The translations under genes were made by a program, and so were the position numbers. A stretch of 64,000 nucleotides of DNA, taken from contig JALKAY010000004.1 in NCBI GenBank assembly GCA_023015935.1, forward strand, positions 434,001-498,000. Reading direction: 5' to 3'. How positions within the stretch are numbered: the first letter of the stretch is position 1; each line of letters starts with the position of its first letter. Origin of the DNA: Flavobacteriaceae bacterium F08102 (lineage in GTDB: Bacteria > Bacteroidota > Bacteroidia > Flavobacteriales > Flavobacteriaceae). Below, one piece after another: positions 27,670 through 37,882 of the stretch. A model generated the notes under the pieces. That model ran no database searches. It was not told where the DNA came from and saw only the letters and a list, made by a program, of their open reading frames with translations.

Positions 27670-28482
27670 ATGTTTTACCCCTATTTGTTTGTTTTATTTT
27701 CGCTTTTAAGTGCGGCTTGTCAAACGGGGAAATTAACTGTTCAAGCCAATTTGCCTGGTAATTTAAAAGAAATCTCTGCGGTTGAAATAACCCCCCATTC
27801 TCCACTGCTTTGGGTAATTGAAGATGCGGGTAACAAAAATGAACTATATGGTTTAAACAATCAGGGAGAAATAGCAGTCACCATCCAAATTGACAATTCA
27901 AAAAATAAAGACTGGGAAGAACTCACAACGGATCAAGAAGGCAATGTCTATATAGGCGACATAGGCAACAATAATTTAAAACGATCTATTTTTACAATTT
28001 ACAAAGTAAAAACTCCTTCAAAAAAATCAACAACCATCCCTGCTGAGTCAATCGAATTTTCATTGCCTAAACATATTAAGTCTCGTGATTTTGAAGCATT
28101 TTTCCTCTATAAGGATCAATTTTACCTCATCAGTAAAGAAAAGGGAAAGGCGATTGTCATAGCCGTTCCAAATATCGTTGGAAAACATACGGCACGCTTG
28201 GTTCAATCGTTTAAACTCGATGGTAAAAACACGAAAATAACCTCTGCAGACATCAGTGACGACGGAAAAACAGTCATTGTTTTAAACCACGACAACGTAT
28301 GGAAGCTCAACAATTTCAGTGGCGAACATTTTTTTGATGGCACGATCACCGAAATGCCTTTTGAACACAGTTCTCAAAAAGAAGGGATTTGTTTTAAAAA
28401 TGACGATTCAGTCTATATCACCGATGAAAAAAACAAGAGTTCTGGAGGTAAGCTTTACCAGTTTAGCATAAAAAATAACTAA
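27670..28482 (+). CDS. Predicted lipoprotein with beta-propeller-like (SdiA-regulated/NHL-type) fold
   Basis: 270 aa with a lipoprotein signal (LLSAACQTGK, Cys17). The mature chain opens NLPGNLKEISAVEITPHSPLLWVIEDAGN and continues with LTTDQEGNVYIGDIGNN and ICFKNDDSVYITDEK, repeated beta-blade-like units with GN/GD turns like those of SdiA-regulated and NHL-type propellers. No catalytic motif. The partner or ligand is unknown. It converges with the phosphoesterase-Omp85 pseudogene 30 bases away. Confidence 0.7.
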   Translation: MFYPYLFVLFSLLSAACQTGKLTVQANLPGNLKEISAVEITPHSPLLWVIEDAGNKNELYGLNNQGEIAVTIQIDNSKNKDWEELTTDQEGNVYIGDIGNNNLKRSIFTIYKVKTPSKKSTTIPAESIEFSLPKHIKSRDFEAFFLYKDQFYLISKEKGKAIVIAVPNIVGKHTARLVQSFKLDGKNTKITSADISDDGKTVIVLNHDNVWKLNNFSGEHFFDGTITEMPFEHSSQKEGICFKNDDSVYITDEKNKSSGGKLYQFSIKNN

Positions 28483-28512
28483 AACGAGGGGTATTGATAG
28501 CCATCTCTTTTG

Positions 28513-31500
28513 CTAGAAATTCACTTCTAGGCCAAACGAAAACCTAACCCCTTCCGTCCCTGTAAACACGTTCCATGTGCCCGTCATAAAGTTGGCTGCA
28601 GTAATCCAAAATCCACCGCCGTAATCGGGATGCCACTTTCTAGAATAATCACCATTATTGACCCAAACACGGCCTAGATCAGTCCCAGTAAATACCCCCA
28701 TTTGAATTGGAGCGAATGGGGTTCTAAATCGGTTAAAACGATAGCGTATATCAAGGTTTCCAACCAATAGGTTATGGCCAGTAAATCGATTGGAATGATA
28801 CCCTCGCAATCCCGTTTCTCCACCTAAATTGGCTGCGTAATAAAAGGGAATATCATTGCTAAAACGGAGGTTGGTGCTAACATTCGATTTAAGGGTCAAC
28901 TGCCTATTCCGTGAAAGACTATTGTAAAAACCGAGGTTAGCATTGAGAAAAGCAAACGTCTTTGACAAGGTATTCAATTCACTTGTCAACCCTGTTTCAA
29001 CGGAAAATACCATTCCCCTGGTAGGTACTAACGGACGATCCAAACTTTTATAGCGATACCCTCCTTTTACAGTACCATAGTGCCGGCGATCCTCACTTCT
29101 AGCGGCAGGATTGGGGGCTACATCAGCAAGAAAAGAACCATCGGCGTACCCAATCGCTATCCCTTCTACCATCGTTTTTACCCTAAATTCACTTCCCGCT
29201 GGAGAATTCTTTACCAATCCTAAAGAAGCCCCGTAGAGGCCTTTACGGATACGATTATACGCCAATCCAAGTTGGTCATCTTCATTGATTGTTTCATTAC
29301 CAAACCCAAAGAAATTAGCTCCGTAATTCGTTGAATTAAAACGTACACCTAGTTCTAGATTCCAGCGCCCACGTAAGTTAAACTCCCCTTCATATTGCAA
29401 ATCAACCCCTTGGAAAGCGGTATAGTAGTTCCCTGAAAAACGATGTTGCCAAGTAAATGGATTAAGTGAAAACCCATGATAAGTATGGCTATAGCGTCCC
29501 CCCACTATGAGTCCGTCATCTGGAGTATACCCAAATCGAGTTGAACCAATATCTACGTAACTAATGGTATGCGTATAATCAAATAGATTTACCTCGTAAT
29601 TATCTGAAAAATACACATTCGCCCCGTTGTTTTTACGAATCGTATTTTTCTTTGTTTTATGATCGTAAATTCTCACGTTAGCCCCGTTCTCTACGGTATA
29701 CGTATCATTATTTTGGCCACCAACTATACGCACTTTAGTTGCATTTGTCACTTTCCCTTTTAGATCAAATACATCCTGACCAGCAAGTCCATAAATCCAT
29801 ATTTCTTTAGTCTGAGGATGGTATAATTTTCGATTGACCAGCTCCACCCCAGGTTTTCCATTAAGAATACTTGAAATTTTAACCTCGGTAACACCTTTTT
29901 CAAAACGCTCCACTTGTATATAATCATCCTGATCTGTCGCCATCACGATAGCTAATCTATGAAGGTAAGCTGCATATCGTTTAGCAAAACTCACTAACTG
30001 TTGCCTTCTTCTTTTTAAATTAACTTTAATTTCGTCTAACGTGCTGTCTTGGACTTGTGATGGTACCCGTTGAAATGCTTGAGATATTACTGCATCTGTA
30101 ATATGTTCTTGCAAATAGGTTGCTTGGGTAATCCATTCAGAAGAATCCGAAGTTTGCAATAAGACACGGTCTAATTCAATCCCTTGGTTATGCATCCATT
30201 TGAAATCTTTAATGATCGAATCATACACGTGAAATTGTTTTGTAGAACTGCAAATTAGCTTCATTACCTCTAAGGAAGCTCCATTAAAATTTGAAAAGAT
30301 GTAATTGCGATCTTTCGGTAAAGGAACATAAAGTACATCGCCATTGGGTTGTTCTGTATGTGTCCACCTCCATGAATCTTGTTGCCCATTCCAATTCCCG
30401 ATCAATAGATCAAAAAGACGCGCTCTAATATAGGCTGCTTCATCAATTTTGTGTTTTTCATTCTTCCTAATACTTGAAATAATAGCATACGTGTTTTCAC
30501 CTTCTGGCCGTTCTGTAAGTGTATATAATTCACCTCCAAACGCGCTGTTAAAATTTCCTAAAGCCTTGTGTTTCGGAATAAAATATAAGGATGGGGTGGG
30601 ATAGTAAAGATCGGCTGCTGCAGACAACACAGGGATTGCCAGAAATGCGTATGGATGTGTTGCTTCATAATAATCAACGCATAAATCACTTACCAAAGTT
30701 TGCTTAAAAGGCTCTTCTATAAAGGTCTTTTGGTTGTGAATCGCTCGCAACCATGGGGATAGCGTCTTACGCAATGCAGTCATGCTTAGCTCTTGTCCAT
30801 CCTTTGTCTGCAATAGCAAAGATTTCCTAGCATGTTCAACATCCTTTCGAATTACCTGTAATCCGCCCTTTAAAGTATCTAAGACGACCACGGGCACCGC
30901 TATAGGAGTGGTATATACATCGCTATAATACCTCCCCCAATCAGATTCAAAGAAAGGTATTTTTTCAGTTTCCTGTTTGCTATACACCGCTATGTGCCTT
31001 GACGATTCAAAATAATCTGGTAGGGTCTCTATAGGATATGATTTTGGTTTTTGAAACACTTCTTTTTGAAATAGGCGTTTAGGTTCACCGCGATCTTCCC
31101 CAAAAAATTGTACCCATGCACTACCATCTTTAAAGACTACTAACCGTGCAAAACCTTGTTTTCCATAGGAAAATAAACCATCATTAGTTAATGAAGCAAA
31201 AGTGCTTTTAGATCCAGAACCTGATATAATTTGTTTAATTTGCCCATTCACAATGTATTGTAAACTATGATCGTGCCCTGAAACAAAAACCAATCGTTCA
31301 TAGTGCTTTACCATGGTTTCTAAACGCTTCATCAATCCGTTATATCGCACATTATATCGATCTTGTATAGAAATTCCACCCTGTGTTCTAATTTGAGTAA
31401 CGAGTGAACCAAGGATAGGTAATGGGATGAGTCGTTCACTAGGCTTAAAATGCTTAGAAAGACGGTATTGTCCACCGTGGATTCCATTGGTATACATCGG

Positions 31501-32171
31501 ATGATGCATGGCAAAGACGATTGTTTTATGTTGATTCCTACTCAATTCCGCATTAATTTCTTCTAAAAAACGAGCTCTTGTTTTAATTGCACAATCCTCA
31601 TTAATGGTTGGGTGCTTATTCCAATCCTCTAAATACCATTCTGTGTCTACTAAAATTAATTGAATATGTTCACCAATGGCAATACTTTCTAGAGGACAAC
31701 CATTTTTTGGTAAAAAAGAATCCTCACCAAGAAATTGTTCAATATAATTTTGTTCCCGTTTTAATCCGTGTAAACCATCCGTATACCAATCGTGATTGCC
31801 TGGAATAAAATGCTTTTACCGTTAAATTTTGTTAACGATTTAATTTGAGAATCTAAATTATACTCGGCAGATTTACGCGCTTTCGCTCCTACTTCAGGCA
31901 TCCCTGCGGGATAAATATTGTCTCCTAAAAACAAAACTACATCCTTTGAGGTATCGCGATTGGCTATGTACTTTTGAAATGTCTGTAAACCGGATGAGGC
32001 ACTGTTTTCAGGCGAAAGACCAGCGTCGCCCAGTAGATAAAAAGTATGTTCAATGGGCTTGTTTGGTAAAAAATTTAATCGATCTGCATCGTATCTGACC
32101 TGTTCTTGAACGGTTGCGCAAGCGCTGAGCAAACATAATCCTAGCAAACAAACCATTGATAATTCTTTCAT
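28513..32171 (-). pseudogene. Metallophosphoesterase-Omp85 (BamA/TamA-like) fusion, split by a one-base frameshift
   Basis: Read on the minus strand, the first part starts at 32171 with a lipoprotein signal (LLSACATVQ) and a calcineurin-like phosphoesterase start (YLLGDAGLSPE, LFLGDNIYPAG) and runs off frame near 31805-31815 (sense ...AGCATTTTATTCCAGG...). Shifting by one base restores IPGNHDWYTDGLHGLKREQ, which holds the next metal motif GNHD, and the frame then stays open to 28513. The rest contains LILVDTEW, MHHPMYTNG and SGHDHSLQ (further metal-site motifs), a middle domain, and a C-terminal surface-antigen/Omp85 barrel (GGETGLRGYHSNRF; last residue Phe). With the lost base the protein would be ~1219 aa, typical for this Bacteroidetes fusion. 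A TTG near 31545 can mimic a start but is internal. Either a real recent knockout or an assembly error in a short T run. Confidence 0.88.
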
Positions 32172-32362
32172 AGTAAAGGTAACTTAAGACTAAGGTCGTA
32201 ATTTTTGGAGGGACTTTACGCCGTTTCAAATAAAATTAATGTTCATAAACATTTTGCGACAAAGATGAAACAAAACTTGATGTAACAAAAAAACACCTTA
32301 GACCAAATTATCATAACGGCGATTAATTCGTTAATTTTTAGCACTTTTGTAAAACCAATATC

Positions 32363-33553
32363 ATGACTATGTCCTCTATCATTGAAAAAGCGAATACTTA
32401 TGTTTTTGAATTATTCAAAAAAAAGCTTCCACAACACTTTATTTATCACAATTTTGCGCATACCAAACGCGTTTTAAAAAGTACACGTGAAATAATTGCA
32501 CAATCAAATATTTCTGAAGAGGATACGGTGGTATTACAGTTGGCAGCGATTTTTCACGACACAGGCTATATTGTTAAAAGAAAAGGACATGAAGAAGAAA
32601 GTGTCAAAATAGCCGCAGAGTTTTTAGAAGCTGAAAAAGTAGCTCCTTCCTTCATTGCTAAGGTCAAAGCGTGTATCATGGCTACACAATTTGATCATCA
32701 TCCAACAAATCTTTTAGAAGAAATCATCAAGGATGCAGACACCTCACATTTTGGCAAGGACTATTTTGAAGAAGCAAGTGAATTATTGAGAAAAGAACTG
32801 GAATTAGCGGGAGTCGTTTCTTATAGTCCTAATCAATGGCTCAAACAAAATATAACCATCTTAACGCAAAAGCACTCCTATTATACAGCCTATGCTCATG
32901 AAAAATGGCAGCCACAGAAGGCCCAGCATCTGACCGAGCTAATAAAACGCAATAAAAAGCAAAAAAAGAAACGCAATGTTGAGAAAATAAAAGCCAAATA
33001 CAAAGCACAATACAAACAGGAAAGCCCAGAACGTGGCATCCAAACGTTCTACAGAGTTGCTTTACGCAACCACATTAAATTAAGTGATATTGCTGATACG
33101 AAAGCCAATATTCTACTGTCTGTCAATGCCATTATCATCTCACTCGTCTTATCTAATCTATTATCTAAGCTCGATAATCCTTCGAATAGTTATATGATTG
33201 TACCTACGGCTATCTTTATTGTTTTTAGTGTGATTGCTATGATTTTATCGGTCTTGGCAACACGTCCAAATATTACGCGTGGGGAATTTACCAAACAAGA
33301 TGTTATCGATAAAAAAGTAAACCTGACTTTTTTTGGAAATTTTCATAAAATGGAATTAAAGGAATATGAATGGGCCATCAGTGAATTATTGTTAGACAAA
33401 GATTATGTATACAGTTCCTTGACAAAAGATTTGTATTTCTTAGGAAAGGTTTTAGATAGAAAATACCGTATTTTACGGGTAACCTACACCATTTTTATCG
33501 TGGGAATCGTGGTATCTGTACTCGCGTTTGGAATCGCGTTTAACTATCGGTAA
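32363..33553 (+). CDS. HD-domain phosphohydrolase fused to Pycsar-effector-type transmembrane domain (PycTM/DUF5706-like)
   Basis: 396 aa. Residues ~1-190 form an HD-domain: YHNFAHTKRV, AAIFHDTGYIVKRKGHEEESV and IIKDADTSHFG supply the usual His, His-Asp and Asp metal ligands. A lysine-rich linker (~190-215) leads to a second domain (~222-396) that begins FYRVALRNHIKLSDIADTKA and continues LLSVNAIIISLVLSNLL, then two more hydrophobic helices (~270-290, ~372-392). The SxxADxKAxxLLxVNAxIIS pattern is that of Pycsar-system effectors, which respond to cyclic pyrimidine nucleotides and damage the membrane. No nucleotide cyclase is encoded nearby. Function could be signalling or defence; undecided. 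Confidence 0.82.
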   Translation: MTMSSIIEKANTYVFELFKKKLPQHFIYHNFAHTKRVLKSTREIIAQSNISEEDTVVLQLAAIFHDTGYIVKRKGHEEESVKIAAEFLEAEKVAPSFIAKVKACIMATQFDHHPTNLLEEIIKDADTSHFGKDYFEEASELLRKELELAGVVSYSPNQWLKQNITILTQKHSYYTAYAHEKWQPQKAQHLTELIKRNKKQKKKRNVEKIKAKYKAQYKQESPERGIQTFYRVALRNHIKLSDIADTKANILLSVNAIIISLVLSNLLSKLDNPSNSYMIVPTAIFIVFSVIAMILSVLATRPNITRGEFTKQDVIDKKVNLTFFGNFHKMELKEYEWAISELLLDKDYVYSSLTKDLYFLGKVLDRKYRILRVTYTIFIVGIVVSVLAFGIAFNYR

Positions 33554-33586
33554 ATGCCGACTAGAATATCATATATATCAAGGCTT

Positions 33587-34153
33587 TTACTCTTCTTTAA
33601 TACAGTCTATTTTCCAAGTCGGATACACTATTTTTTCCTCGGGATCTACCCACTCCCCAATCCATTTGTAGCCATTTTTTGTAATATCATAAAAGCTCAA
33701 TCTAAATGAACCATCCATTCCATTTGGCGACTTCTGTGGTTTATATAAACGGATTATCCCGTCAATGGTATTCCCTTCCCAATGTGGTAAAGTCGCTACA
33801 GGAACAGCCGAAGTGTAATAGTGTACATACCATCTCGCACTGTCTTGACTATATTGACGGATACTTCCAGAATGTTTTCCATCAGTCTTTAAGGTCTCAT
33901 CTTGTACCGCCATTCCATTCATAATATAGCGGAAGGTCCAAGTCATTTTTACCGGATCAGCCCAAGAACCATCCGCATTTCGAGAGGTAGATGTACAGGT
34001 GCATTTACCGATTAACGCTGCATAATCTTTGATCTGTTGGGGAGCATTAGGATTGGCTCTCCCATAGGGAAATTCCGTTGAAGCATCATATTCAAATTGT
34101 CCATAGCTAAAGGTAACAATTAACAGTGTAGCCAATGTAAAGTAAGGTTTCAT
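33587..34153 (-). CDS. Exported protein, DUF1579-like, unknown function
   Basis: 188 aa from the ATG at 34153 (MKPYFTLATLLIVTFSYGQ, a signal peptide); an upstream in-frame start at 34204 would bury the signal. The mature part (KDYAALIGKCTCTSTSRNADGSW, MTWTFRYIMNGMAVQDET, GSFRLSFYDITKNGYKWIGEWV) has the lipocalin-like repeated WxG/W...Y pattern of DUF1579-type proteins. No catalytic residues recognised. It converges with the HD-PycTM gene, 33 bp between the stops. Confidence 0.7.
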   Translation of the reverse strand: MKPYFTLATLLIVTFSYGQFEYDASTEFPYGRANPNAPQQIKDYAALIGKCTCTSTSRNADGSWADPVKMTWTFRYIMNGMAVQDETLKTDGKHSGSIRQYSQDSARWYVHYYTSAVPVATLPHWEGNTIDGIIRLYKPQKSPNGMDGSFRLSFYDITKNGYKWIGEWVDPEEKIVYPTWKIDCIKEE

Positions 34154-34265
34154 AGTTCGCGCTTTTAGGTAGTTAAAGATACTAATTATCTGTGAATCTA
34201 CCACTTACAGACATACACACCAATTCATCCGCGAAATTCCTCAAAGGAGTAACAAATGAGAATCC

Positions 34266-34302
34266 TAAAAAAATGCTGTGAACGCAAAAGGTTCACAGCA
34301 TT
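34266..34302 (-). terminator. Intrinsic terminator of the M14 peptidase operon
   Basis: Perfect 12-bp stem (AATGCTGTGAAC/GTTCACAGCATT, 34272-34283 and 34291-34302) with a 7-base loop. Read on the minus strand it is followed by seven T. It lies 27 bases behind the stop of the carboxypeptidase gene at 34329. Confidence 0.88.
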
Positions 34303-34328
34303 GGTTATACATCATAACTAAATTATTT

Positions 34329-36080
34329 CTATTTATTTGAAGGCTTTTTACTCGTAACAACGCCTCCCTTCACACTATCCACCTGGATGGTGTAATTTCC
34401 ACCTCCTTTGATAATCCATTTCACTGTAACAATGCTATTTCCAGGAATATTTTTCACCACCAATTTTGACGGGTTGTAGCGTTGTTCTGTGGTCACACCA
34501 AAATCGGCATTTTCTACAATCATCCCAGCAACTACCTTAACTCCTTCTATGCTGATATAATCAGGGCGTGTAATTTTATATTTTAAATCCTGACTAGCAT
34601 GGGTAGGCATTAAGCGATCATTTCTTATGGTTGCCGTCACTTCTGTCAAGCCATTTCCAAGTGATTTTTCTTCAATATTGGCAATAGATAATCGCGGCAT
34701 GTGATAGGCGTGATAAAAGGTAAATGCCATATTTCTATGCGCCTCCTCCTCTAGCATAAAGCCAGGGGTAGCCCGACCCAAATTCTTTTTAAACCCTCCA
34801 ATTTCAATTTCTCCATAAACTGGATGATTATAAGGCTCCCATGGGACAAATCCATCTCCAAAAGTCAAATCCTTATCAAAGGTATACATCTGGTTTCTTT
34901 CTCGATCTTTCTCTTTGTAATAAGCAAATGGAGTGAACAGCTCATTCGTAAACGTATACACCCCTCTTGCTCCGTAAAACCAATCTAATTCTCCACCAAA
35001 AACCGAGTATAAATCTTTGTACACAGTGAGATATCGATACCCAGGGAGTAATTTTTCTCCTTTTTTCCCAATCGCATCATAGATTTGAATATCTTGTGCA
35101 TTATATGTAGACAAATCCTCTTCTGCACCCGGACCTCTTAAAATCATACCGCCCGAGTTGTGATAACTCTGCGCTCCAGCAATATTTGGATGTTTTAAAA
35201 CAAAATCAGCTACAGCGCGATTTTCAGGGGCAGAAAATGGATATTTCAAAGCACCACGCTGTACATAATCTGGTTGCCATTTCCACGCCCAATCTCGATT
35301 TGGATCATAATAACCAGGTTTATCTTCATTAATTTTTCCATCACCATCATTATCTATACCTTCTGAACCTAAATACTCATAACGCTGTGCCGTAACTACG
35401 TCATCTGGGTTAATACGTATCATTTGACGCGGATCTTTTGGATCAATTATCATATCCCCATGGTCATTTTTTCTTCTCATTAACGTAATAGAACCATCGC
35501 CATTTAAATCGTCAAACCCATCCTCATCAAAGAGTCCATCTTGATCATCGTCAAGCGGAATCATTCCAGCACGTGGACTACTTCCTGTATTTGCTTCAAG
35601 CATATAGTTATTTCGAGCATCTGGGTTTATCGTCGGAACAATATAAAAGATACGTTCATTTAACATTTCTGTTATATAGTCGTTATGTCCAAAACTTTCT
35701 GTAAGATACCACGCTGTATAGGTACAGATTTCACTCCCCTGAATTTCATTAGAGTGAATATTTCCATCGATGTAAAATCCAGGTTTACGATCTGCATTTC
35801 CCACCTTGTAATTCGTAATTTCCATCATCCAAATATCCCTACCTTCAGTCGATTTACCAATCGAGTGCCGCTTTACTAAATTTGGGTAAGCTTTCGCAAT
35901 TTTTTTACTAATTTCAGCCAACCCTTCTGCGGTGTAATACCTATTAAAAGCAACGTGTACTTTAGGATTTGCTGGGGTACCAACTGCACTAAATATTTCT
36001 GCACTAGACTGCGATTGTACGAACATTGGGAAGCATAAGGTCAACCCTAGTATTCCGATAATATTTTTAACTACGCTCAT
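34329..36080 (-). CDS. M14-family zinc carboxypeptidase, exported
   Basis: 583 aa with signal peptide (MFVQSQ, ~1-24). The M14 zinc site is complete: His109-x-x-Glu112 (GNIHSNEIQG) and His307 (AQSYHNSGG), with catalytic Glu380 (YTFTNELF). Between them is an insert with calcium-loop-like runs DDDQDGLFDEDGF, DLNGDG and DNDGDGKINED (~177-252), not part of the core fold. The C-terminal ~130 residues form a beta domain, perhaps for cell-surface binding. It removes C-terminal residues from peptides outside the cytoplasm or acts on a similar amide. It starts 4 bases after the stop of the inactive paralogue 36085-37716, so both are co-translated. Confidence 0.92.
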   Translation of the reverse strand: MSVVKNIIGILGLTLCFPMFVQSQSSAEIFSAVGTPANPKVHVAFNRYYTAEGLAEISKKIAKAYPNLVKRHSIGKSTEGRDIWMMEITNYKVGNADRKPGFYIDGNIHSNEIQGSEICTYTAWYLTESFGHNDYITEMLNERIFYIVPTINPDARNNYMLEANTGSSPRAGMIPLDDDQDGLFDEDGFDDLNGDGSITLMRRKNDHGDMIIDPKDPRQMIRINPDDVVTAQRYEYLGSEGIDNDGDGKINEDKPGYYDPNRDWAWKWQPDYVQRGALKYPFSAPENRAVADFVLKHPNIAGAQSYHNSGGMILRGPGAEEDLSTYNAQDIQIYDAIGKKGEKLLPGYRYLTVYKDLYSVFGGELDWFYGARGVYTFTNELFTPFAYYKEKDRERNQMYTFDKDLTFGDGFVPWEPYNHPVYGEIEIGGFKKNLGRATPGFMLEEEAHRNMAFTFYHAYHMPRLSIANIEEKSLGNGLTEVTATIRNDRLMPTHASQDLKYKITRPDYISIEGVKVVAGMIVENADFGVTTEQRYNPSKLVVKNIPGNSIVTVKWIIKGGGNYTIQVDSVKGGVVTSKKPSNK

Positions 36081-36084
36081 GATC

Positions 36085-37716
36085 TTATTTTAAGTTTACC
36101 GTTGTTTTATCAATTCCTGTATGCGCTGCTCCAGCACTAATTTCAACCTTACCGTTACCTTTTATTAACCACGTAAATGTTTCACTACCATCACCAGGTA
36201 AACTACCGATCAACTGTGTTTTTTTACCTGAAATAACTTCCTGACCTTTACGGAGTTTAAGGGTTACCATAATTTTTTGTAGCCACCGTGAACGCTGTCC
36301 CATCTCTGTATGTGTAGGTAAAAACCCCTTATTATGAACCTGGACGGTAATTCGCGTCAACCCATTATTCACATTTTCTACCGTAACATTTTCCAATTTT
36401 ATTTCGGCTTGCATCTCTGCAACCGCAACGATAAAATCAGTATGCTTTTTACTGATATCTTTAACCATCGAATAAGGTGGAGTAAACATTACATAAGGTG
36501 CAATACCTCCTACTTCCACTTTTTTTCCTGGAAAATTTGGATGTTCTACAGGAGTCCATTCAACAAAATAGCTTGGTATCTCCTCTTTCGCTGCCCATTG
36601 TAAAAAATTAGCTTCTATATGTTTCGCGGCCTTCACTAAAGAGTCTCCTTTAAATTTTGGCGGCCACCACCCTGGCGTACTCATCGCTAAGCGTCCAAAA
36701 TGAAAATAAGACCATTCAAAAAAACCACCTTGCTGCACTTCATATTTAGGTGCATCCTTGGTTTCAGTAAGATCATTGTATTTTTTAGAAAGGTATTTAT
36801 TGAGTACTTCATCATCTTTTAAGATACTTGTAACCACCCTCTTTTTTGCCTTTCCCGCAGTATACTTTAAAGGTGAAGAAAGGTTGTTTGATGGTCCTAA
36901 CGTTAAGATTGCATACAAATTCCACTGATCATACAAGAAATCAAGTAAAGCTCGGTGTTCTTTTTCAGAAACTGCATGTTCTCCAGCTCCTGGTGTGAAA
37001 TACGGGTAATCAAAAGTTAAATTTTTATTGAAATTTACCCCTCCTGGTCCATCTTCATTAAACTCCCCATCGTAATCATTATCAATTCCTTCTGTATAAA
37101 CTTTATATCCCCCCATCTGACCCTTTTCTGCATCTGCTTTCACCATAATCCGCTCGTCTTCATCTAATTTTACATAATCTCCGGTAGGATCTTCCACGCG
37201 AACCAACGTAATTAATCCATCCTTATTTAAATCTTCAAATGGATCTTCGTCAACTTGACCATCACGGTCATCATCAGTACTTCGGCTATTTGCTAGACGC
37301 TCATATTTTAACGCTTCGTGATAGTTTTCACTCGCTTTAGGACTCATATTAGGAAAAATATAAAAAGTCGTTTTCGCTAAAACTTCAGAGTGCTCCGCGA
37401 GCAATTGTTCTGCCATTTGTAAAGCCATCTCAACAGTCAAAACTCGACTTCCATCAACGCCACCTACAATTGCAATGCCTGGGTGACTCCCTGGATCTCC
37501 TTTAGAGAGTGTCAAATTCCAAATATCATACCCTCCTTCAGTTTTTGTTAAGGATGTTAATTTGGCTAGTGTGGGGTATTTTGTTTGTAAATTCTTTAGT
37601 TTTGAAGTTAATTGTTGATAATTGATATAATCGGTTTGTGCAATACTGCGTATTGACATACAACAAATTAACCCACAAAGCATTAAGCTTTTGAAGGGTA
37701 TTCTTTTTGTTCTCAT
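36085..37716 (-). CDS. M14-carboxypeptidase-like protein without zinc ligands (probable pseudoenzyme)
   Basis: 543 aa from the ATG at 37716, which gives a signal peptide (SLMLCGLICCMSIRSIAQ); the longer frame to 37800 has a non-signal head. It is paralogous to the next gene with the same order of parts, including the calcium-loop-like insert (DDDRDGQVDEDPFEDLNKDG and DNDYDGEFNED). The zinc motif HxxE is replaced by Asp-x-x-Arg (VGGVDGSRVL), and the His of the third ligand is also missing (LTLGPSNNLSSP). It should therefore not bind zinc. The tight operon with an intact enzyme suggests a regulatory or substrate-binding partner, perhaps a heterodimer. Reading of the alignment is by eye. Confidence 0.85.
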   Translation of the reverse strand: MRTKRIPFKSLMLCGLICCMSIRSIAQTDYINYQQLTSKLKNLQTKYPTLAKLTSLTKTEGGYDIWNLTLSKGDPGSHPGIAIVGGVDGSRVLTVEMALQMAEQLLAEHSEVLAKTTFYIFPNMSPKASENYHEALKYERLANSRSTDDDRDGQVDEDPFEDLNKDGLITLVRVEDPTGDYVKLDEDERIMVKADAEKGQMGGYKVYTEGIDNDYDGEFNEDGPGGVNFNKNLTFDYPYFTPGAGEHAVSEKEHRALLDFLYDQWNLYAILTLGPSNNLSSPLKYTAGKAKKRVVTSILKDDEVLNKYLSKKYNDLTETKDAPKYEVQQGGFFEWSYFHFGRLAMSTPGWWPPKFKGDSLVKAAKHIEANFLQWAAKEEIPSYFVEWTPVEHPNFPGKKVEVGGIAPYVMFTPPYSMVKDISKKHTDFIVAVAEMQAEIKLENVTVENVNNGLTRITVQVHNKGFLPTHTEMGQRSRWLQKIMVTLKLRKGQEVISGKKTQLIGSLPGDGSETFTWLIKGNGKVEISAGAAHTGIDKTTVNLK

Positions 37717-37882
37717 TCGAAATAGATATTTAGGATTAGGTTGTATTCTTTGTTTGAGAAAGAACTTAACAAACCTATCTGTTATTTTGGTATTTTCCAA
37801 GGAATTAAACTCAAAATAGAGCTCCTTTTAATCCCTAAGCTTCTTAATCAAAAGATAAATCATGTCCTTTACCCATAAGTAA

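Noticed and set aside
31332-31545. Apparent start of the Omp85-phosphoesterase protein at 31545
   Set aside because: The codon there is TTG, and the frame stays open with conserved phosphoesterase motifs up to the frameshift near 31810; it is internal.
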